This document shows, piece after piece, positions 44,467 to 52,561 of a DNA stretch of 64,000 nt (within the stretch, counting starts at the first letter, position 1; every line of letters starts with the position of its first letter). Under the pieces are notes generated by a model that worked only from the letters and a program-made list of their open reading frames with translations, searched no databases and was not told where the DNA came from. Origin of the DNA: Hyphobacterium sp. CCMP332 (GTDB lineage Bacteria > Bacteroidota > Bacteroidia > Cytophagales > CCMP332); contig CP058647.1 in NCBI GenBank assembly GCA_014323545.1, positions 2,396,001 to 2,460,000 of the forward strand, written 5' to 3'. The position numbers and the translations under genes are program-made.

Positions 44467-46770
44467 TTAAAGCTTAATTTCAATTGTTTGCTGTCCATTA
44501 AGCTCATAGGAATTGGAATGAACCATAAAATGAATCTCATTATTTGAAAGATTCTCAACATTCAGACTCGTTGAACTTACCGTAATACCAAGTTCAGATT
44601 CCTTAAATCTGATTTTAAAACTAATGGACTCCCATTGTTCAGGAATTGATGGGTTTAAATGCAATTTTCCATTTAATACACGCATGCCTCCAAATCCTTC
44701 GATCATGGACATCCAGGTTCCTGCCATGCTGGTTATATGCAATCCTTCATCCACCTCACGGTTATAATCGTCTATATCAAGTCTTGATGTTCTGAGATAC
44801 ATCTCATAGGCTTTTTCCTTTTTACCCAGCTTGCAGGCTAAAATCGAGTGAATGCAAGGAGATAGTGAAGATTCATGTACTGTTCTAGGCTCATAAAAGT
44901 CAAAATTCCTTCTTAATGTATCTTCATCATATTCATCTTCAAAAACATAGAGTCCCTGAAGTGTGTCCGCTTGTTTAATAAAACATGAACGCAGTATTCT
45001 GTCCCATGACCAATGCTGATTAATAGGCCGTTCCGATTCGGGAAGATCATCTGCCATTATTTGTTCCTTATCTAAAAAACCGTCTTGTTGAAGAAATACT
45101 CCAAGTTCTTTTGATTCGGGAAAATGGAGATGGTCAATTATTTTTTGCCAGTCATTTATTTCCTCCTCTTTAAAATTAATACGTTTCAGCATCGGACTTA
45201 CTTCGGGATGATCCTTCCATTTATTGATCATTTCTACACAATATTTTAAAGTCCATTGTGCCATTTTATTTGTATACCAATTGTTGTTGATATTATTCTC
45301 GTATTCATTTGGACCGGTAACACCAAGCATCACATACTTTTGTTTGGCTTCAGACCAATTAATTCGCTGTTTCCAGAATCTGGAAATCCCGATTAAAACT
45401 TCGAGACCGTATTCTGCAATATATTCTTCTCCTCCGGTGTAATTAACATAATCGTAAATCGCCCTCGCAATAGCACCGTTTCTATGAATTTCTTCAAAGG
45501 TTATTTCCCATTCATTATGGCATTCTTCGCCATTCATGGTTACCATAGGATATAAAGCGGCACCATTTGTAAAGCCCAACTTCTTTGCATTTTCAATGGC
45601 TTTTTGAAGATGTTTGTAACGGTATATCAGTAACTGTCTCGCCACGGATTTATCTGCTGTACATAGATAAAAATGCAGGCAATAAGCTTCAGTATCCCAA
45701 TAGGTACTTCCACCGTACTTTTCACCTGTAAAGCCCTTTGGACCAATGTTTAATCTGTCGTCCTCGCCGGTATATGTTTGATTCAGATGAAAAATATTAA
45801 ATCGGATGCCTTGTTGTGCAGCGACATCGCCATTGACAATTATATCGCTGTGTTTCCATTTTTCTGCCCAGGCCTGGCTATGCTCCTTGAGCATTTGCTC
45901 AAATCCTTTCGATTTGCATTGCTCTAGATTGATATAACAATTTTTAGAAAGTTGTGCTTTGGGATGGTTTTCGGAACTCAGGTTGGCGGCAAACTTATGA
46001 ATACACAATTCATCACCTGCTTTGAGATCTATTTCAAATACGTTGGAGATGTATTTTTCGGCACTTTTCAGTTCAATTTCAGGTTCCTGGATTTCGTTGT
46101 TTTTAAAAACTGAAAAATTCATTCCCGAGCAAACTTGAAAGTCCAGCTTTTTGGTTTTAGCTGTACAAAAGCCCTTGCCTTTTAATGTTTCCTTCTCTAT
46201 TTCATCCCAGAATTTTTCATCGTAATTGGCATCGGTGTTTTTTACGTCAAAATCAATATATGGCTCCACTCTAAAAATACCGCCCTTATCGAGATTTTTA
46301 ATTTTGTACTGAATGGCAGCACATTCATCATCGACAAGGCTGCAAAAACGTGTAGATTCCACTTCAACCCTATGACCATTTGGGAATTGAGCTTTGAATT
46401 TTCTTATCAACAGACCTTGCTTCATGTCCAATTCTCTGTGAAAATTCAGAACTTTCATTTTAGCCAGGTCGAGACTTTGGCCATTGACTGATATTCGAAT
46501 GCCTATCCAGTTGGCGGCATTTAGCACTTTGGCAAAATATTCGGGATATCCATTTTTCCACCAGCCAACACGTGTTTTGTCCGGATAATAAACCCCGGCG
46601 ATATAACTTCCCCGTAGAGATTTACCGGAATATTCTTCTTCGAAATTGGCTCTTTGTCCCATTCTTCCATTTCCAATACTGAAAATGCTTTCAGAGCCCT
46701 CTTGACGATCCGGATTAAATTCTTTCTCAATAATTTTCCATGGATCGAGCTCGTAATATTGATCTCTCAC
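44467..46770 (-). CDS. mapA: GH65 maltose phosphorylase
   Basis: 767 aa, GTG start. Cytoplasmic (no signal). It cleaves maltose with phosphate to glucose and beta-glucose-1-phosphate. The GH65 catalytic motif MNGEECHNEWEITFEE (around residues 412-427) contains the general acid; TYWDTEAYC is another conserved site. The N-terminal beta-sandwich (EGSESIFSIGNGRMGQRANFEE) and (alpha/alpha)6 barrel are full length. Neighbouring beta-phosphoglucomutase uses the beta anomer this inverting enzyme makes, which supports maltose phosphorylase over trehalose or kojibiose phosphorylase, although those remain possible. Confidence 0.92.
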   Translation of the reverse strand: MRDQYYELDPWKIIEKEFNPDRQEGSESIFSIGNGRMGQRANFEEEYSGKSLRGSYIAGVYYPDKTRVGWWKNGYPEYFAKVLNAANWIGIRISVNGQSLDLAKMKVLNFHRELDMKQGLLIRKFKAQFPNGHRVEVESTRFCSLVDDECAAIQYKIKNLDKGGIFRVEPYIDFDVKNTDANYDEKFWDEIEKETLKGKGFCTAKTKKLDFQVCSGMNFSVFKNNEIQEPEIELKSAEKYISNVFEIDLKAGDELCIHKFAANLSSENHPKAQLSKNCYINLEQCKSKGFEQMLKEHSQAWAEKWKHSDIIVNGDVAAQQGIRFNIFHLNQTYTGEDDRLNIGPKGFTGEKYGGSTYWDTEAYCLHFYLCTADKSVARQLLIYRYKHLQKAIENAKKLGFTNGAALYPMVTMNGEECHNEWEITFEEIHRNGAIARAIYDYVNYTGGEEYIAEYGLEVLIGISRFWKQRINWSEAKQKYVMLGVTGPNEYENNINNNWYTNKMAQWTLKYCVEMINKWKDHPEVSPMLKRINFKEEEINDWQKIIDHLHFPESKELGVFLQQDGFLDKEQIMADDLPESERPINQHWSWDRILRSCFIKQADTLQGLYVFEDEYDEDTLRRNFDFYEPRTVHESSLSPCIHSILACKLGKKEKAYEMYLRTSRLDIDDYNREVDEGLHITSMAGTWMSMIEGFGGMRVLNGKLHLNPSIPEQWESISFKIRFKESELGITVSSTSLNVENLSNNEIHFMVHSNSYELNGQQTIEIKL

Positions 46771-46779
46771 GTCTTAATC

Positions 46780-47427
46780 TTAAAATTTCAAAATATCCAA
46801 ATTGGTGTTTTCAAAACCCGGAATCACTTTATCCGCCATACTGAGTACTTTTGCATCACCCACACCAATACATTTCATATTGGCATTTTTTGCAGCTTCA
46901 ACACCTGCGATCGCATCTTCGAAAACCACACATTCATCTGCTTCAAGTCCAAGCGCATCGGCTCCTTTAATAAATACCTCCGGATCGGGTTTCGAGTTTG
47001 AGATATGATTACCGTCAATGATGGCATCAAAAAAATCATATAATTCAATTCCTTTTAAAATGGTAGGGGCATTTTTACTTGAGGATCCTATGGCCATTTT
47101 AAAATTTTGACTTTTAGCATTTTCTAAAAAGTCTTTTACCCCTGGTAAAATTTCAGATGGATGCATCTGTTTGATCAGCGATTTGTAGTGTTCATTTTTT
47201 TCATTTAAGAGAATCTCTTTCTCATGTTCTGCAATATCAATATTGCCCCATTTCAGAATTCTTTTTAATGAGTCCTCTCTACCAACGCCTTTTAATTGCT
47301 CATTTTCTTCATGACTGAAGGGTACTTTAAGTTTATCTGCCAATGCTTTCCAGGCTGTAAAATGATACTTGGCCGTATCGACAATCACTCCATCTAAATC
47401 AAAAAGCAATCCTTTAATTTCGGACAT
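46780..47427 (-). CDS. pgmB: Beta-phosphoglucomutase
   Basis: 215 aa from ATG 47427 (MSEIKGLLFDLDGVIVDTA); upstream codons overlap the preceding gene without family similarity. HAD-superfamily phosphatase-like fold: DLDGVIVDTAKYHF with the nucleophile and acid/base Asp pair and the TAxxH signature that distinguishes beta-PGM, SSSKNA (motif II), KPDPEVF, and VFEDAIAGVEAA (motif III). Converts beta-glucose-1-phosphate to glucose-6-phosphate. It overlaps the methylglyoxal-synthase-like gene by 14 bases and lies nine bases upstream of the GH65 gene. Confidence 0.94.
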   Translation of the reverse strand: MSEIKGLLFDLDGVIVDTAKYHFTAWKALADKLKVPFSHEENEQLKGVGREDSLKRILKWGNIDIAEHEKEILLNEKNEHYKSLIKQMHPSEILPGVKDFLENAKSQNFKMAIGSSSKNAPTILKGIELYDFFDAIIDGNHISNSKPDPEVFIKGADALGLEADECVVFEDAIAGVEAAKNANMKCIGVGDAKVLSMADKVIPGFENTNLDILKF

Positions 47428-47833
47428 CCGGATTCGTTTTTTTGTTTGCTTTCTCCTTATGGAAAACACCTAAGATAAGTAATTCTGCGGAGGCCCGATT
47501 AGTGGCGAGGGGTATGTTCATGACATTGCAGGTTTTTAGAAGATTTTCAATATCCTCATGGTTGTTTTTAACCTCATGGTCTCTAAAGAAAAACACCACC
47601 GAAATTTCACCATTTTTAAGCATTTCGGTGATCTGCACGTATCCGCCTGATCTGCCACGACTTAAATGTTGGACCTTAACCTTTAAATCTTCACTTTCAA
47701 TAAATTCAGCAGTTCTGCCCGTGGCAATAATATTTCTCTGCCACAACCAATCCTCAATGTCTTTTAAAAATGCTCTGAGATCTGGTTTTTTTTTGTCATG
47801 GGCAATGACAGCAATATTTCTGTTAAACACCAT
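47414..47833 (-). CDS. Methylglyoxal synthase-like protein with altered active site
   Basis: 139 aa. Clear MGS fold: IAVIAHDKKK, IIATGRTAEFIE, SGGYVQITEMLKNGEI, VVFFFRDHEV, HEDIENLLKTCNVMNIPLATN and a C-terminal SAELLI. E. coli MgsA has catalytic Asp71 in GGDQQ; here that residue is Tyr (GGYVQ). The phosphate-binding TGTT is TGRT. The His and Asp of AHD and the His98/Asp101 equivalents (HEDI, with one residue deleted) remain. Loss of Asp71 suggests it no longer makes methylglyoxal from dihydroxyacetone phosphate, or does so poorly. It may bind a triose or sugar phosphate as a regulator. Embedded in an operon of maltose/hexose metabolism, seven bases after the sugar kinase. Confidence 0.8.
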   Translation of the reverse strand: MVFNRNIAVIAHDKKKPDLRAFLKDIEDWLWQRNIIATGRTAEFIESEDLKVKVQHLSRGRSGGYVQITEMLKNGEISVVFFFRDHEVKNNHEDIENLLKTCNVMNIPLATNRASAELLILGVFHKEKANKKTNPDVRN

Positions 47834-47839
47834 TATCTT

Positions 47840-48694
47840 TTAATCTAGTTTATATTTCAGATGGTATTCTATTAGGCCATCAATTGGCTTTTTTTCGATC
47901 TTACCAATAGTGAATTTATTCTCTTTTGCAACCTTTCGCAATATGTCTTCACAAAAATAACCTACTGATCCTACGAAATGTACCGGGACTTCCAGGTAAT
48001 TTTTGAAACATTTTATATGAATATCAATAAATTCATTGAGACCCTTTTCTATCATTTTTTTGATATAAGGATGGTCTTTAAAATTGGAAATAAAACTCAT
48101 ATAGCCAGCGAGGTAAACATTGGCATTGGGTTCTTTGTATACAGAGTGTATTACCTTGTCTTTGCTTGGCTCGTACTCTTTTACAAAAGGCTCGACAATT
48201 TCTTTGGGCAATCGTTTATAAAAGTAATCTCTTAAAAGTGCCCGACCAAAATAGCTTCCGCTACCTTCATCGCCAAGAATATATGCGAGAGATGGCACCT
48301 CTTCATAAATTTTTTTACCATCAAAAAAACAGGAATTGGAACCTGTGCCAAGAATACAGGAAATGGCAGGATTACCGTCGTAAGTGGCATAAGCTGCCCC
48401 AACAAGATCGTGATCTACCTCAACTTTGGCTTGTGGGAAAAAATAACTCAAGGCTTCATTCAAAACCTTATTGAGATGAGAAGCAGATGCGCCTGCTCCA
48501 TAAAAAAATACTTTTTCCACGCGCTTTAATGGCGGAAAATGCCCCCTGTTAAGATGTAATTCTTTTAAAATGAATTCTTTGGAATGAAAATATGGATTGA
48601 AACCAATTGTACTGAAAACGGAAATAATATTGCCGTCATTTTCTACAATTGCCCAATCGCATTTCGTCGAACCACTATCTGCTACAATAATCAT
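47840..48694 (-). CDS. BadF/BadG/BcrA/BcrD-family sugar kinase (N-acetylglucosamine kinase-like)
   Basis: 284 aa ASKHA-fold kinase. Phosphate-1 loop VADSGSTKCDWAI at the N terminus, phosphate-2 loop ILGTGSNSCFF, and LGDEGSGSYFGRALL matching the sugar-site region of GlcNAc-kinase-type BadF ATPases. Phosphorylates a hexose or amino sugar with ATP. In this operon the pathway releases free glucose from maltose phosphorolysis, so a glucokinase-like role is attractive; substrate is inference. Eleven bases after pfkA. Confidence 0.85.
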   Translation of the reverse strand: MIIVADSGSTKCDWAIVENDGNIISVFSTIGFNPYFHSKEFILKELHLNRGHFPPLKRVEKVFFYGAGASASHLNKVLNEALSYFFPQAKVEVDHDLVGAAYATYDGNPAISCILGTGSNSCFFDGKKIYEEVPSLAYILGDEGSGSYFGRALLRDYFYKRLPKEIVEPFVKEYEPSKDKVIHSVYKEPNANVYLAGYMSFISNFKDHPYIKKMIEKGLNEFIDIHIKCFKNYLEVPVHFVGSVGYFCEDILRKVAKENKFTIGKIEKKPIDGLIEYHLKYKLD

Positions 48695-48705
48695 TGCTTA
48701 ATTTT

Positions 48706-49692
48706 TTATGTTGATAAAATATCGGAAATCCTGTGAAGATTCTCATCCATTTTTGATGTTTTGGAAATAGCATCTTTGAGCGGTGTATAAACGATGTCTT
48801 TATGAATTTTTCCAACCATGCAATTGGATTTTCCTTCTATTAATCCTTCCACTGCTCCAACGCCTAATTTGCTGGCTAAAATCCTATCGTGAATGGAAGG
48901 TGCACCTCCTCTTTGAATATGACCTAGAATTGTCACTTTTGACTCATAATAGCTGAACCTTTTTTCCACTTCCCTTGCGATATCAACGGCTTTGCCTAAA
49001 TGCCCTCCTTCAGCTACAATGATAATACTGGAGACTTTTTTACTTTCCATTCCTCTGTTGAGCTTTGAGATCAGATCTTCAATAGACATTTTCCTTTCGG
49101 GTATAATTGCCGCAATTGCCCCTGAGGCCAGAGCACAACTGGTTGCAATATATCCGGCATCCCTACCCATCACTTCAACAAAGAATATTCTGTTATGGGA
49201 AAGAGCAGTATCTCTAATTTTATCGACAGCATCAATAACTGTATTACAGGCAGAATCGAAGCCTATAGTAAAATCAGATCCGAAAAGATCATTATCAATT
49301 GTTCCCGGTATACCCATGACGGATATGCCAAATTCTTCCTGAAATTTCATTGCACCTGTAAAAGTGCCATTGCCGCCAATTACAATTAAAGCTTCAATAC
49401 CTCTGGACTTCAAATTTTCAAAAGCTTTTTCACGTCCTTCTTTCTCTCTAAATGCCTCACTTCGGGCAGATTTTAATATAGTACCACCTTTTTGAAGAAT
49501 TTGCGAAACCGATCGCGGGTTTAGTGCACGAATATCATTTTCTATCAAACCTTCAAAGCCTCGGAATACACCGTAAACTTCAAGATTATAGAAAAGTGAG
49601 CTTCTTACAACTGACCTGATGGCTGCATTCATTCCCGGGGCATCACCACCTGAGGTGAGGACGGCCACCTTTTTTAAAGCATTGTTATTCAA
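48706..49692 (-). CDS. pfkA: ATP-dependent 6-phosphofructokinase
   Basis: 328 aa, TTG start (no in-frame ATG upstream). VLTSGGDAPGMNAAIRSVVR begins the ATP site; IPGTIDNDLFGSD carries the catalytic Asp, and EVMGRDAGYIA and GHIQRGGAPS contact fructose-6-phosphate. In IGGNGTFTGA the Mg-ATP residue that is Asp103 in E. coli (GGDGS) is Asn108; the following Gly109 matches ATP-using enzymes. It heads the minus operon of maltose use, so upper glycolysis is co-expressed with maltose breakdown. A canonical -7 box and operator lie upstream. Confidence 0.93.
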   Translation of the reverse strand: MNNNALKKVAVLTSGGDAPGMNAAIRSVVRSSLFYNLEVYGVFRGFEGLIENDIRALNPRSVSQILQKGGTILKSARSEAFREKEGREKAFENLKSRGIEALIVIGGNGTFTGAMKFQEEFGISVMGIPGTIDNDLFGSDFTIGFDSACNTVIDAVDKIRDTALSHNRIFFVEVMGRDAGYIATSCALASGAIAAIIPERKMSIEDLISKLNRGMESKKVSSIIIVAEGGHLGKAVDIAREVEKRFSYYESKVTILGHIQRGGAPSIHDRILASKLGVGAVEGLIEGKSNCMVGKIHKDIVYTPLKDAISKTSKMDENLHRISDILST

Positions 49693-49726
49693 TTGATTAT
49701 AAGACGTTTTAATTAGTTTTGGTACT

Positions 49727-49734
49727 CAAAGATA
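49727..49734 (-). promoter_or_regulatory. -7 box of the pfkA/maltose operon
   Basis: On the minus strand TATCTTTG, an exact TAnnTTTG match, 34 bases before the pfkA TTG. The 17-bp palindrome at 49749-49765 begins 14 bases upstream of it, overlapping the expected -33 region. Confidence 0.7.
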
Positions 49735-49748
49735 CAGTTTTCTTACAT

Positions 49749-49765
49749 AGTGTAATAATTACACT
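49749..49765. promoter_or_regulatory. 17-bp operator palindrome between the Nudix regulator and pfkA
   Basis: AGTGTAAT-A-ATTACACT, a perfect inverted repeat in the divergent promoter region. Its inner 15 bases (GTGTAA-TAA-TTACAC) match the form of palindromes upstream of the amylase (26932) and SusE/C/D genes (29932). It sits over the -33 region of the pfkA operon promoter and is well placed for autoregulation of the regulator. Confidence 0.7.
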
Positions 49766-49790
49766 TTTTAAAATTTTCATATTTTTATAT

Positions 49791-49821
49791 TTTGGCAAAA
49801 GGATCAATTTTTGATGCCAAA
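49791..49821 (+). promoter_or_regulatory. Nested inverted repeat in the leader of the Nudix regulator gene
   Basis: TTTGGCA (49791-49797) pairs with TGCCAAA (49815-49821), with an inner ATCAA-TTT-TTGAT. It ends 19 bases before the ATG. It could be a second operator or an mRNA hairpin; no T-run, so not a terminator. Confidence 0.4.
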
Positions 49822-49840
49822 TGACTTTGATTGATTAATT

Positions 49841-50554
49841 ATGACTTTGAAAGATGGGATTAAGACTGAAAACAGGATTCAAAATCCCAATATATCTGTC
49901 GATTGTGTTCTCTTTGGTTTTGATGGGGACAATTTAAAGGTTCTTCTCATCCGCCAGAAATCTGTAGGTAATGAAAATGAAGCCAAGCTCGCGCTTCCCG
50001 GGGATTTGGTATTTGATAATGAAGACCTGGACAAAGCAGCGGTACGGGTCTTAGAAGAATTGACCAGTCTGGATAATATTTCTATGTATCAGTTTCACAC
50101 TTTTGGAAATGTCAATCGCGTCAAGGAGGTAAAAGATCAGGAATGGTTGAGGACATTCAGGGCTAAACCCGAAGCCAGGGTTATTACTGTTGGGTATTAT
50201 AGTTTGGTTAATTTAAATGAGTACCAACCCAAACCAGCTTCATTTGCTGATAAAACCATTTGGCACGATGCATTTGACCTGCCCCATCTCGCTTTTGATC
50301 ATAATGAAATATTCAAAAAGGCCTTTCAGACCCTAAAAGCGGAATTTAGTACAAAGTCAAGGGGATTTGAATTGTTGCCTGAAAAATTCACCCTTACACA
50401 ACTGCAAACGCTTTATGAAATGATTCTGAATAAAAAACTCGACAAAAGAAATTTCAGAAAAAAATTCAAAAAAGAGGGCAAACTGATTGCTCTGGATGAA
50501 AAACAGGAGGGTGTTTTGCATAAACCGGCACAGCTGTATAAATATTCAAAATAG
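49841..50554 (+). CDS. Nudix-domain transcription regulator (NrtR/AraR-like)
   Basis: 237 aa. Nudix-fold N-terminal domain (~15-150: SVDCVLFGFDGDNLKVLLI, PGDLVFDNEDLDKAAVRVLEE) followed by a C-terminal winged helix (~165-235: FTLTQLQTLYEMILNKKLDKRNFRKKFKKEG), the layout of the NrtR/AraR group. The Nudix box lacks the full REUXEEXGU catalytic set (RVLEELTS), so it probably senses a ligand and does not hydrolyse it. Divergent from the maltose/glycolysis operon with a palindrome between. Ligand unknown: a sugar, sugar phosphate or nucleotide sugar is likely from context. Probably controls the starch locus and itself. Confidence 0.85.
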   Translation: MTLKDGIKTENRIQNPNISVDCVLFGFDGDNLKVLLIRQKSVGNENEAKLALPGDLVFDNEDLDKAAVRVLEELTSLDNISMYQFHTFGNVNRVKEVKDQEWLRTFRAKPEARVITVGYYSLVNLNEYQPKPASFADKTIWHDAFDLPHLAFDHNEIFKKAFQTLKAEFSTKSRGFELLPEKFTLTQLQTLYEMILNKKLDKRNFRKKFKKEGKLIALDEKQEGVLHKPAQLYKYSK

Positions 50555-50599
50555 CAGATAATTCTTATCTTAGTAAGGACAGATCAAGCTTCCAATTTA

Positions 50600-52528
50600 A
50601 TGAGAATTTTTGCTGTTCTTTTCTTTATTATTTTTTCTTTCAATGCTTATTCCCAGAATTATTTGGATGAGATTATTGATATTGAAAAAAAGCAATTTCT
50701 AGCATCAAATCGATCATTTCAATCGGGAGTCGGAAATGAATATGATTTAAAATATCACAGATTTTATTGGGAGATAGATCCTGCCGTAAATTTTATCAAG
50801 GGTTATGTTTATTCGGAATTTGAAGTCTTGGCTTCAACTGACCACATAAGGTTTGATTTCCGAGATAATATGTCCATCGATTCAATTTTGTTTCGCGCTT
50901 CTTCAATTCCTTATACACTAAGCAATGGAGTGCTCGACATTAATTTGAATGTCTTTTTAAACCCGGGCGAAAAAGATTCAATTAAGGTGTTTTATCAAGG
51001 CATTCCAATGAGCAGTGGTTTTGGATCCTGGCAATATGGATCACACAATACAGGCCCGATAATTTCCACACTTTCAGAACCCTATGGTGCCATGGATTGG
51101 TGGCCTTGTAAGCAAAGTTTGAATGATAAAATTGATTCTGTTGATGTATTTTTAGAAATACCTGATCAATATCTGGCGGCATCAAATGGGGTACTTAAAA
51201 GTACTGTTTTATTAGGTGGCAATAAAAAAGTTATGCATTGGTCACACCGTTATCCTATTGCGGCTTATTTAATTGCCATTTCAGTTTCAAATTATGTGGA
51301 GTTTTCAAATTATCTGCCAACCTCAAATAATGACAGCTTAGAAATATTGAATTATTGTTTTCCGCAATCACTGGGAAATTGGCAAAATTTATCTACTGAG
51401 ATCGTACCATTATTGCAATTATTCGACAGTTTGTTTGAACCTTATCCTTTTGCAAATGAAAAATACGGCCATGCAGAGTGGGAACTCGGTGGAGGCATGG
51501 AACATCAAACCATGAGCTTTATGGGTTCCCTGAATCTGGGGCTTATGGCACATGAGTTAGCCCATCAGTGGTTTGGTGATAAAATCACCTGTGCCTCCTG
51601 GAAAGACATATGGCTAAATGAAGGTTTTGCAACTTATTTGACGGGATTGGCTTTTGAAAACGGCTATGGGGTAGGGAATAATCTCTGGTACAATTGGAGG
51701 GTTTCAACCATTGGCAGTGCCACAAGTCAGGTGGATGGTTCTGTTTATGTGGATGATACAAGTTCTGTAAGCAGAATTTTCAGTGGTAGGCTCAGTTATA
51801 ATAAGGCTGCATTGCTTTTGCATATGCTTCGTTGGAAAATGGGCGATGATGACTTTTTTGGTGCAATTAGAACTTATCTGCAGGATTCTACTTTAGCTTT
51901 TTCTTATGCCAATACTGGTAATTTAAAGTACTATTTAGAACTGGAAAGTGGAATGAATCTGGATGAGTTTTTTAACGATTGGTTTTATGGAGAGGGTTAC
52001 CCAACTTACAATTTATTTCTCGAAAAAAATCAAAGTGGTGAATACGAACTGACCGTGAATCAGGATCAATCCCACAGCAGTGTATCGTTTTTTGAAATGC
52101 CAATTGCCGTTGAATTCAGAGGCTTAGGTTTTGATAGCACTATGGTATTTAATCATACGACAGATGGAGAGGTATTTACGTTTAGATTGCCATTTGAAGT
52201 ATGGGCCTATGAATTTGATCCCGACTTATGGATTTGCGCAAAATCGACAACAACTCTTGCTTTTGATGGTACGGTTTCAAACAATAAAATCGATGTATAT
52301 CCTAACCCGGCAGATGAGCTAATATTCATAGACTTGAAAAACTTTAACGAAAGGCTATCTCAGATAGAGCTATTAGATTATTCGGGTAAAGTGCAGAATA
52401 TCAATCCGATAAAATCTGAAACACATTTATGGAGAATCCCCATCTCTTATTTGCCTTCAGGGATGTATTATTTAAGAATTAGCCTCGATAACACTCTTAT
52501 TATTCACAGGTTTATCGTCGAAAAGTAA
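50600..52528 (+). CDS. Secreted M1-family metallopeptidase with T9SS sorting domain
   Basis: 642 aa. Signal peptide (NAYSQ). M1 features: GGGMEHQTM in place of the GAMEN exopeptidase motif, and HELAHQWFGD with zinc ligands His318, His322 and Glu341 in NEGFATYL (HEXXH-X18-E). C-terminal ~80 residues start IDVYPNPADELIFIDL and end with a basic-tailed strand, a T9SS sorting domain. An aminopeptidase-like enzyme at the surface or released. A weak -7-like TATCTTAG lies at 50566-50573. Independent of the starch locus by function. Confidence 0.9.
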   Translation: MRIFAVLFFIIFSFNAYSQNYLDEIIDIEKKQFLASNRSFQSGVGNEYDLKYHRFYWEIDPAVNFIKGYVYSEFEVLASTDHIRFDFRDNMSIDSILFRASSIPYTLSNGVLDINLNVFLNPGEKDSIKVFYQGIPMSSGFGSWQYGSHNTGPIISTLSEPYGAMDWWPCKQSLNDKIDSVDVFLEIPDQYLAASNGVLKSTVLLGGNKKVMHWSHRYPIAAYLIAISVSNYVEFSNYLPTSNNDSLEILNYCFPQSLGNWQNLSTEIVPLLQLFDSLFEPYPFANEKYGHAEWELGGGMEHQTMSFMGSLNLGLMAHELAHQWFGDKITCASWKDIWLNEGFATYLTGLAFENGYGVGNNLWYNWRVSTIGSATSQVDGSVYVDDTSSVSRIFSGRLSYNKAALLLHMLRWKMGDDDFFGAIRTYLQDSTLAFSYANTGNLKYYLELESGMNLDEFFNDWFYGEGYPTYNLFLEKNQSGEYELTVNQDQSHSSVSFFEMPIAVEFRGLGFDSTMVFNHTTDGEVFTFRLPFEVWAYEFDPDLWICAKSTTTLAFDGTVSNNKIDVYPNPADELIFIDLKNFNERLSQIELLDYSGKVQNINPIKSETHLWRIPISYLPSGMYYLRISLDNTLIIHRFIVEK

Positions 52529-52561
52529 ATTGTATTTTTTAAAGAAATTTACAAATAGGAC

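Noticed and set aside
44463-44561. N-terminal extension of the 783-aa GH13 gene into the GH65 gene
   Set aside because: The downstream ATG at 44462 gives a standard lipoprotein signal and follows the GH65 stop by four bases.
49793-49815. TTGGCA...TTTTTGA as a second sigma-54 promoter before the Nudix regulator
   Set aside because: The -24 to -12 spacing is wrong and no GC/GT follows at the needed position.
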